Below, one piece after another: positions 1 through 4,657 of a stretch of DNA of 7,576 nt. The notes beneath the pieces were generated by a model that worked only from the letters and a program-made list of their open reading frames with translations, was not told where the DNA came from and searched no databases. Source of the DNA: Verrucomicrobiota bacterium (GTDB lineage: Bacteria; Verrucomicrobiota; Verrucomicrobiia; Limisphaerales; UBA1096); contig QOAX01000152.1 in NCBI GenBank assembly GCA_003972865.1, positions 1-7,576 on the forward strand, in the 5' to 3' direction. A program made the position numbers and the translations under genes. Each line of letters opens with the position of its first letter. Within the stretch, counting starts at the first letter, position 1.

Positions 1-1199
1 ACAACCAACTTGCACGGGGCATCCACAAAAGCCTGTTCGGTAAATCTCCGAGAGCCAGCGGACGCAAGCTGGCTAGGATTCGGGATGCCGTGCTCGACAA
101 GAATTGGCACTGGTACAACCGCTACCGCGCCACCGACGGCAACGACGTCTGGGGTGGCCGCTCTGGCCTGCGCTTCGTCGCCGGCCAAACCAACCGCGAA
201 GTGTTGCAACAAGAATTGAAAATGATCGATGTCATGACTTCCAATCGAGACAAGGTCATTCACGCTGCTGCCAACGGCAAATCCATCAAGGCAGACGACA
301 GTAACGTTCCGTCTCCTGTTAAGGTGGTTTCCAATGTCGGCGGCGGCTCAAAAAGCAGCAATGCCAACAAAGAGGGGTCCGTGAAATACGACACGCCGGA
401 GGAGACGCTGGCCAAGCTCAAGCTCGCGCCGAACATGAAAGCCAATCTCTTCGCCTCCGAGGAAATGTTCGACAACATGATCAACCCGGTGCAGATGGGT
501 GTCGATACCAAGGGCCGCCTCTGGGCTGCCGTCTGGCCCAACTATCCCAAGTGGGAGCCGATCAAGAACGGCGCCAACAAGCAGATGCGGGATTCGCTCG
601 TCATTCTGCCGGACAAGGATCGCGACGGCGTGGCCGACAAGATGATCACCTTCGCGCGCGTGCACAACCCGACCGGCTTCGAGTTCTGGAACGGAGGCGT
701 CATCGTCGCCAGTTGTCCGGACCTGATTTACCTCAAGGACACCGACGGAGACGACAAGGCAGACGTGAAGGAGCGCCTGCTCCACGGCCTCGACTCCGCC
801 GACACGCATCACGCCGCCAACAACATCGTTTACGGGCCAGGCGGCTACATTTACTACCAGCGCGGTGTGTTCCACGTCAGCAACGTGGAGACCCCGTGGC
901 AGGGGCCGCAGCGTGATACCGCCTCGGCGATGTACCGCTTCAACCCGCGGACGTTCAGGTTCTCCCATCACGCCAACAACAGCCCAAATCCACATGGCAT
1001 CAGCTTCGACTACTGGGGCTATCATTTCGCAACGGACGGCACCGGTGGCCGCGCATGGCAGGTGCGCCCCGACGGCAAAGGGAAATTCAAGATGCAGGAA
1101 CTGCTGAAAAAAACCGTTCGCCCGGTCTGCTCCAGCGGCATTCTCTCAAGTGACCATTTCCCAGAAGAAAACAACGGTAAAACAACGGTAACTTCTTGA
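1..1199 (+). CDS. SGNH hydrolase tail + membrane-bound-dehydrogenase propeller protein, 5' partial, frameshifted
   Basis: This is the N-terminal part of a large PVC-type secreted protein. The frame is open from base 3, so the true start lies off the left edge; the GTG at 90 is probably internal. Residues about 1-95 (bases 3-290), with KNWHWYNRYR and TNREVLQQELKMIDVM, resemble the C-terminal end of the SGNH/GDSL-like hydrolase domain fused to such proteins. From about base 390 a beta-propeller of the 'putative membrane-bound dehydrogenase' type begins, with NPVQMGVDTKGRLW, two calcium-loop-like motifs (DKDRDGVADK and DTDGDDKAD), the DTHHAANN motif and the PNPHGISFDYWG motif. Family knowledge: these proteins are exported; their substrates are largely unproven, with sugar or alcohol oxidation assumed from similarity to PQQ-type propellers. 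The frame ends at a TGA (1197-1199) seven codons past an 11-bp tandem duplication. The protein clearly continues in another frame downstream, so as written this product is truncated in mid-propeller. Family assignment is firm; activity is not. Confidence 0.85.
   Translation, partial: NQLARGIHKSLFGKSPRASGRKLARIRDAVLDKNWHWYNRYRATDGNDVWGGRSGLRFVAGQTNREVLQQELKMIDVMTSNRDKVIHAAANGKSIKADDSNVPSPVKVVSNVGGGSKSSNANKEGSVKYDTPEETLAKLKLAPNMKANLFASEEMFDNMINPVQMGVDTKGRLWAAVWPNYPKWEPIKNGANKQMRDSLVILPDKDRDGVADKMITFARVHNPTGFEFWNGGVIVASCPDLIYLKDTDGDDKADVKERLLHGLDSADTHHAANNIVYGPGGYIYYQRGVFHVSNVETPWQGPQRDTASAMYRFNPRTFRFSHHANNSPNPHGISFDYWGYHFATDGTGGRAWQVRPDGKGKFKMQELLKKTVRPVCSSGILSSDHFPEENNGKTTVTS
1168..1189 (+). 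repeat. Perfect 11-bp tandem duplication causing a frameshift
   Basis: The unit AAAACAACGGT occurs twice head to tail, at 1168-1178 and 1179-1189, with no mismatch. Eleven is not a multiple of three, so the extra copy shifts the frame and brings TGA 1197-1199 into phase. Deleting one copy gives the continuous reading PEENNG-NFLICNAIGFLGIKQY across the junction, which is what this family is expected to have here. The lesion looks recent because no further stop or shift is seen in the following 600 bases. It could be a replication-slippage mutation, a reversible on/off repeat, or an assembly error. Confidence 0.9.
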
Positions 1200-1795
1200 T
1201 TTGTAATGCTATCGGTTTCCTCGGAATCAAGCAGTACACTCTTGCTTACGATGACGAAGGGGATGTCTGGGGCACCGAGACCAAGGACTTACTCGTTTCA
1301 GTTGACCGCAACCTGCGACCGACCGACTTCGAGATTGGTGACGACGGCGCGCTCTATGTTTCCGACTGGCAAAATGTGATTGTCGGCCACATGCAGCACA
1401 ACGTCCGAGATCCAAACCGCAACAAGACTCACGGCCGTATTTACCGTGTGACCTACGAGGGACGACCGCTGTCCAAACACGTTAAGATCGACGGTCAGTC
1501 AATCAACAAATTACTTGATCTGCTTAAGCATCCGATCAACGGCATCCGGCAACGAGCCCGCGTAGAGTTAAGCGAACACCCAAGCGATAAAGTGCTCGCC
1601 GCCACGGAGAAGTGGGTCAAACAGTTTGATCCCAAGGCCAAGGAGGACGCGCACCACTTTCTTGAGGCACTTTGGCTTTACCAGCGCAACGACACAAGGA
1701 ACGAGGCGCTGCTGCAGCAGGTGCTCAACTCCCCGGTGGAGCACGCCCGCATCTCGGCCAGGACCGTGAAGCAGTTCTGGGATCAGAATCTCTAA
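1196..1795 (+). pseudogene. Downstream fragment of the same dehydrogenase: last propeller blades and HEAT-like helices
   Basis: This frame opens at 1181, after TAA 1178-1180, and continues the protein interrupted at 1199. Its nominal TTG at 1196 is simply the Leu codon of NFLICN in the repaired reading, so it is not a separate gene with its own start. The first part finishes the propeller (GDVWGTETKDLLVS, RPTDFEIGDDGALYVSDWQN, VIVGHMQHNVRDPN and HGRIYRVTYEGRPL). From about base 1495 it is helical and HEAT-like (INKLLDLLKHPINGIRQRAR, VELSEH, EDAHHFLEALWLYQRND, EHARISARTVKQFW). It ends with TAA 1793-1795. No CxxCH haem motif and no copper-binding domain follow, although family members of this type usually carry a cytochrome or azurin-like domain after the helices. 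The next gene starts 9 bases downstream and carries an azurin-like domain. Continuity with the upstream fragment is very likely; whether any full-length protein is made depends on the 11-bp repeat. Confidence 0.85.
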
Positions 1796-1804
1796 GCCAA
1801 GCGG

Positions 1805-3094
1805 ATGAGTTTTTCCCTGAGAAACACGATCGGCTCATTCATCCTATTGTTCTTGGCAGCCGCTGCTTGGCCAAGCGTGGGCAGCGCGGCGGATCTCGTT
1901 GCGGCGGGAGCCGAGCCGGTCAAGCTGGCCGGCGGTTTCCAATTCACCGAGGGGCCGGCTGTGGCGGCCAACGGCGATGTGTATTTCACCGATATCCCCA
2001 ACAACCGCATCCACAGATGGTCGGTTGCCGACCGGAAACTCTCGACATTTGCCGAGGAGACCAACGGGGCCAACGGCCTTTTCTTTGCAGAGGATGGCAG
2101 CTTGTACGCCTGCCAGGGCTTGGCCAAGCGCATGGCCGCCTACACAGCGGACGGCAGCGACACCAGTTCATTGGCCAAGCGCTACGACGGCAACAAGTTC
2201 AACAAGCCGAACGACCTCTGGATCGACGGCAAGGGCGGTGTTTATTTCTCCGATCCCAACTACGGCAACACGGAGCACACACAGGATGGTGAGCACGTCT
2301 ACTACATCCCGCCCGGCGGCGAGGTGATCCGGGTGGCCGACGGCTTCAAGCGGCCGAACGGACTCGTTGGCACGCCGGATGACTCGACGCTCTACATCGC
2401 CGACATCGGCGACAAAAAAATCTATCGCTACACCATTCAGTCCGACGCCACACTGAAGGATCGGAAGTTGTTCTGCGAAAGCGGCTCGGACGGGATGACG
2501 CTCGACCAACACGGCAACGTGTACCTCACCGCCGGCAGCGTGAAGGTGTTCAACCCGAAAGGCGAACAGGTCGCCGACCTGAAGTTTCCGGAGCGCCCGG
2601 CCAACGTGGTGTTTGGCGGCAAGGAGTTGAAGACGCTCTACGTCACCGCCCGCACCGGCTTCTACTCACTCGACATGGCAGTGAGTGGTGCCAGGCGAAA
2701 GGAGCCCTTTCGCATCACCATCAGCACGGTGCAGGACAAGATGCTTTACGACAAAAAAGAGTTCAGCATCGAGACAGGCAAGCGGGTGCAGTTGACTTTC
2801 GTGAACAACGACTTTCCGCCGCACAACCTGCTCATCGTAAAGCCGGGTACGGCGGACGAGGTGGCCACCCTCGCGATCCTGCTGGCCAACGACGGCTTCA
2901 AGAAACAGTGGCGTCCCGACACGCCAAATATTTTGTGGGGCTCGACGATGATCGACTACGAGGAGAAATCGGTCATTAGCTTCACTGCGCCGGCTCCGGG
3001 GGACTACCCGTACGTCTGCACCTTCCCCGGCCACGCCCTGCTGATGCGCGGCATGATGCACGTCCTGCCCAAGGGCGGTGCGAAGAAACAGTAG
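1805..3094 (+). CDS. Secreted SMP-30/gluconolactonase-type lactonase fused to an azurin-like copper domain
   Basis: The 429-residue product starts at ATG 1805, 9 bases after the preceding stop and without a clear Shine-Dalgarno sequence, which suggests co-transcription or coupling. Residues 1-28 or 1-29 form a signal peptide (Arg6, hydrophobic core 9-22, cleavage near VGSAA). Residues 40-295 are an SMP-30/gluconolactonase six-bladed propeller with all expected divalent-metal ligands: Glu49 in FTEGP, Asn136 in KPNDLWID, Asn185 in RPNGL and Asp229 in SDGMTL; it ends with the typical LYVTARTGFYSLDM. Residues 302-425 are a cupredoxin domain with the full type-1 copper set: His340 in PPHN, and Cys405, His410 and Met414 in CTFPGHALLM, almost the azurin consensus. 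Family knowledge: SMP-30 enzymes hydrolyse aldonolactones and related esters, and azurins carry electrons in the periplasm. Inference: the fusion couples lactone hydrolysis to electron transfer from a neighbouring dehydrogenase. Domain calls are firm; the substrate is unknown. Confidence 0.92.
   Translation: MSFSLRNTIGSFILLFLAAAAWPSVGSAADLVAAGAEPVKLAGGFQFTEGPAVAANGDVYFTDIPNNRIHRWSVADRKLSTFAEETNGANGLFFAEDGSLYACQGLAKRMAAYTADGSDTSSLAKRYDGNKFNKPNDLWIDGKGGVYFSDPNYGNTEHTQDGEHVYYIPPGGEVIRVADGFKRPNGLVGTPDDSTLYIADIGDKKIYRYTIQSDATLKDRKLFCESGSDGMTLDQHGNVYLTAGSVKVFNPKGEQVADLKFPERPANVVFGGKELKTLYVTARTGFYSLDMAVSGARRKEPFRITISTVQDKMLYDKKEFSIETGKRVQLTFVNNDFPPHNLLIVKPGTADEVATLAILLANDGFKKQWRPDTPNILWGSTMIDYEEKSVISFTAPAPGDYPYVCTFPGHALLMRGMMHVLPKGGAKKQ
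1865..1876. repeat. 12-bp palindrome GCTTGGCCAAGC, copy 1
   Basis: This perfect palindrome lies in the signal-peptide coding part of the lactonase gene. The same 12-mer recurs at 2118-2129 and 4538-4549, and its core TTGGCCAAGCG also occurs at 2171-2181. It encodes different amino acids at different sites (AWPS here, GLAK at copy 2), so shared protein sequence does not explain all copies. Confidence 0.5.
2118..2129. repeat. 12-bp palindrome GCTTGGCCAAGC, copy 2
   Basis: This perfect palindrome lies within the lactonase propeller coding region, 253 bases after copy 1. A partial copy, TTGGCCAAGCG at 2171-2181, follows 50 bases later and also encodes Leu-Ala-Lys-Arg, so codon coincidence may explain part of the clustering. 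Confidence 0.5.
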
Positions 3095-3109
3095 CGCCTG
3101 GCCAGGCGC
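3094..3109. terminator. Perfect 16-bp palindrome between convergent genes, putative bidirectional terminator
   Basis: GCGCCTGGCCAGGCGC is a perfect inverted repeat that can form a 6-bp GC stem with a GGCC loop. It begins on the last base of the lactonase stop codon and lies just before the stop of the convergent YbjQ gene. The following T tract is very short (CTTTA on the plus strand, TTTCTTC further on for the minus strand), so efficiency is uncertain. Position and symmetry fit a shared terminator. Confidence 0.55.
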
Positions 3110-3111
3110 CT

Positions 3112-3450
3112 TTACTCCACTACGACGGCCGTGCCGTAGGCCATCATCTCGGCCGCGCCGCTCATGATGACGGAGGTCTGGAACTGCAGCCCGATGATGG
3201 CGTTGGCGCCGAGTTCCTCCGCCTGGTCGACCATGCGGTCGAGCGCCTGCTCGCGGCTTTCGGCCAGCAGCTTGGCGTACTCGGTCACCTCGCCGCCCAC
3301 CAGATTTCGCAGGCCGGCCATGATGTCTTTGCCGATGTGGCGGGCGCGGATGGTGTTGCCGCGCACGAGGCCCAGTGTGCGCACGATGGTTTTCCCGGGA
3401 AGCGTCGGGGTGGTCACTAATGTTATTTTGGTTGTATCGCTCATGGTCAT
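3112..3450 (-). CDS. YbjQ/UPF0145-family protein
   Basis: The 112-residue protein has the family's usual length and conserved blocks: TTPTLPGKTIVRTLGLVRGN near the N-terminus, IGKDIMAGLRNLVGGEVTEY in the middle, then ESREQALDRM, AEELGANAIIGL and AYGTAVVV at the C-terminus. Family members are small cytosolic oligomeric proteins, sometimes annotated as heavy-metal-binding; their biochemical role is not established. The chosen ATG (3450-3448) shares one base with the TAA of the upstream anti-sigma gene (TAATG), a strong sign of translational coupling; a second ATG two codons later (3444) is an alternative. It is the last gene of the sigma/anti-sigma operon, which suggests expression with that stress-type regulator. 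The role in this operon is unknown. Confidence 0.88.
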   Translation of the reverse strand: MTMSDTTKITLVTTPTLPGKTIVRTLGLVRGNTIRARHIGKDIMAGLRNLVGGEVTEYAKLLAESREQALDRMVDQAEELGANAIIGLQFQTSVIMSGAAEMMAYGTAVVVE

Positions 3451-3932
3451 TAAAACTGCACGTCTGTGTATTTGTCCGTCTTGGCCGCCTTCAGGCGCTG
3501 GAACAGCACTGTGAAAAACAAAATACCAACACCGCCGATCAATGTTGGCAAACCGAACCGGATGAACATCGGCACCTTGTCCTTTGTGTCGCCGGTGTCG
3601 GCAAACTTCGCGTCGGTGATGAGCTCCCAGCTCAGCCAGCAGGCGCCCACGCCGTAAACCAGAATCAAGCCGGTGATGGCCAGGAACTGGCCAAGGTTCG
3701 ATCCCGCTCCTGATGTTGCATTTTTAGTCATGTTGCTTTTCTCCGTTTCGGTTAGTTGATCGAAAGAAAGGCTGCCTACGCCTTTGCGGAGTTTCTTCAT
3801 TTCTGCAAAGGCCAGGGAGCATTGCTCGCAGTCCTCCAAGATCAAATCCACGCGTTGCCGGTCGGACTGGGTCAGTTCCCCGTCAAGATAGCCGGAAATC
3901 AGCGGTTCGGTTTCCTGGCAGTCGTGTTTCAT
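3450..3932 (-). CDS. Membrane anti-sigma factor-like protein with an incomplete zinc-finger motif
   Basis: The 160-residue protein starts at ATG 3932, overlapping the sigma factor stop by 4 bases (ATGA). Residues 1-50 resemble the anti-sigma domain that clamps ECF sigma factors: an early Cys5, the ISGYLDGEL block, then Cys35 and Cys38 in EDCEQC. In the classical zinc-binding form a His sits four residues before the first Cys of the CxxC; here that position is Ile31, so the site is incomplete unless His3 or Cys5 substitutes. Two hydrophobic segments follow, about 80-105 (LGQFLAITGLILVYG) and 122-147 (RFGLPTLIGGVGILFFTVLF), separated by a short loop rich in Asp and Lys. That gives a two-pass membrane protein with the sigma-binding part in the cytoplasm. 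Inferred role: holding the co-encoded sigma factor inactive at the membrane until a signal releases it. The call rests mainly on operon position and the N-terminal motif. Confidence 0.8.
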   Translation of the reverse strand: MKHDCQETEPLISGYLDGELTQSDRQRVDLILEDCEQCSLAFAEMKKLRKGVGSLSFDQLTETEKSNMTKNATSGAGSNLGQFLAITGLILVYGVGACWLSWELITDAKFADTGDTKDKVPMFIRFGLPTLIGGVGILFFTVLFQRLKAAKTDKYTDVQF

Positions 3933-4528
3933 TTCAGATATTTTTTCATGCGTTTGCGCAGTTCATTTCGTGCCCGGTGTAACCGGCTCATCACTGTGCC
4001 TGGCGCGATGCCGAGCACCTCGGCGATTTCCGTGTAGCTCAAGTCGTGAAAGTCGCGCAGCAGGACGATTTCCCGCTGGGCCACCGGCATCGCCTCGAGT
4101 TGGCGGCGCATGATCCCGGCCAGTTCTTCCAGCTCTACTGCAATGTCTGGCGCTGGGGCGGTAGCGGCCAGCCTGGCGAGGGCTTCGTCGTCGTTCGGCC
4201 TGCGTTGGCGCAGGGTATCGAGCGCGCTATTGCGCACCACTTTCAAAAACCAGGCGAGTGGACTGCCCTTTTGGGCTTTGTAGCGGCCGCTGTGAACCAG
4301 CTTGCGCAGGGCGTCCTGCACCACGTCTGCGGCATCCTCGTGATGGCTCAGCAACTGGATGGCCAGCGCGAAGCCTGATTCGCTCAACGCTTCCAGCTCG
4401 TCGCGGGACGGGAGGTGGCTGTCGGCCGTCATCTCAGCGGCCAGGGGCCATTGCAGTCGGGCTGTCGCATTGGGCAGGCAGTTCACCACGTCGGGAGTAC
4501 TACGTGCAACTTCCCGTTTTATTCCCAC
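3929..4528 (-). CDS. ECF-type RNA polymerase sigma factor
   Basis: This is a sigma-70-family protein with regions 2 and 4 only. In numbering from the GTG at 4528, region 2 spans about residues 45-110 (ALAIQLLSHHEDAADVVQDA, then GSPLAWFLKVVRNSALDTLR) and recognises the -10 element. Region 4 spans about 130-195 (LEAMPVAQREIVLLRDFHDL, SYTEIAEVLGIAPGTVMSRL, HRARNELRKRMKK), with the helix-turn-helix that binds -35. The start is uncertain: the frame opens with GTG 4528, but its first 32 residues resemble no sigma domain. ATG 4432 (reading MTADSHLPSRDELE) would give a 167-residue protein of normal ECF size. Neither start has a convincing Shine-Dalgarno sequence. The stop overlaps the anti-sigma start by 4 bases, so the two proteins are probably made in fixed ratio. 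Such factors often activate their own promoter, which would lie in the divergent region to the right; the regulon cannot be read from this window. Confidence 0.92.
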   Translation of the reverse strand: MGIKREVARSTPDVVNCLPNATARLQWPLAAEMTADSHLPSRDELEALSESGFALAIQLLSHHEDAADVVQDALRKLVHSGRYKAQKGSPLAWFLKVVRNSALDTLRQRRPNDDEALARLAATAPAPDIAVELEELAGIMRRQLEAMPVAQREIVLLRDFHDLSYTEIAEVLGIAPGTVMSRLHRARNELRKRMKKYLK

Positions 4529-4534
4529 AAAAAT

Positions 4535-4564
4535 GCCGCTTGGCCAAGCGCTTGGTCAAGTGGC
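4535..4564. promoter_or_regulatory. 30-bp imperfect palindrome in the divergent intergenic region
   Basis: Bases 4535-4564 are symmetric about 4549/4550. Of the 15 pairs, 13 are Watson-Crick and two (4538/4561 and 4543/4556) are G-T, so an RNA copy of the plus strand could form a continuous stem. The left half contains a perfect 14-bp palindrome (CGCTTGGCCAAGCG, 4537-4550). It lies just upstream of the GTG start of the sigma gene and about 95 bases before the oxidoreductase start, where an operator or a leader structure would be expected. On the minus strand it includes TTGACC, which resembles a -35 element, but no convincing -10 follows. It could also be a terminator-like or mobile palindromic remnant. 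Confidence 0.45.
4538..4549. repeat. 12-bp palindrome GCTTGGCCAAGC, copy 3
   Basis: Here the palindrome extends to 14 perfect bases (4537-4550) and forms the left half of the 30-bp palindrome of the sigma/oxidoreductase intergenic region. It is the only copy in probable non-coding DNA, which makes a regulatory role most plausible at this site. Confidence 0.5.
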
Positions 4565-4601
4565 GGAAATCAGGACTTTTTCTGCCAAAAAAAACTTCAT
4601 C

Positions 4602-4617
4602 AGGGAGGCGTTCCATG
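4602..4617 (+). other. Strong Shine-Dalgarno sequence with an ATG out of frame with the downstream gene
   Basis: AGGGAGG (4602-4608) is followed after 6 bases by ATG 4615-4617, the best ribosome-binding arrangement in the window. The frame it opens runs to a stop at 4945-4947 but overlaps the oxidoreductase in a different frame, and the peptide resembles nothing known. The oxidoreductase's own ATG at 4658 has no comparable site. It may be a chance match, a leader ORF, or part of an older gene start. Confidence 0.35.
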
Positions 4618-4657
4618 CCACATTTGCACCAAGCCAAATCCTTGATTCATTGTAGTT

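Noticed and set aside
348..1025. Long open frame on the minus strand opposite the dehydrogenase
   Set aside because: It is a composition shadow of a clearly recognisable plus-strand protein, with a Val/Arg/His-rich product resembling no family.
1168..1200. Programmed -1 ribosomal frameshift joining the two dehydrogenase fragments
   Set aside because: A -1 shift would join the frames, but no X-XXY-YYZ slippery heptamer is present in the right phase, and the exact 11-bp duplication explains the break more simply.
1672..2292. Plus-strand open frame spanning the dehydrogenase/lactonase junction
   Set aside because: It overlaps two recognisable proteins in another frame, and its product is low-complexity Gly/Arg/Gln-rich.
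4550..4657. Sigma-70-like promoter for the Tat oxidoreductase
   Set aside because: Candidates such as TTGGTC at 4552 or TTGCAC at 4624 lack a credible -10 element at 16-18 bases.
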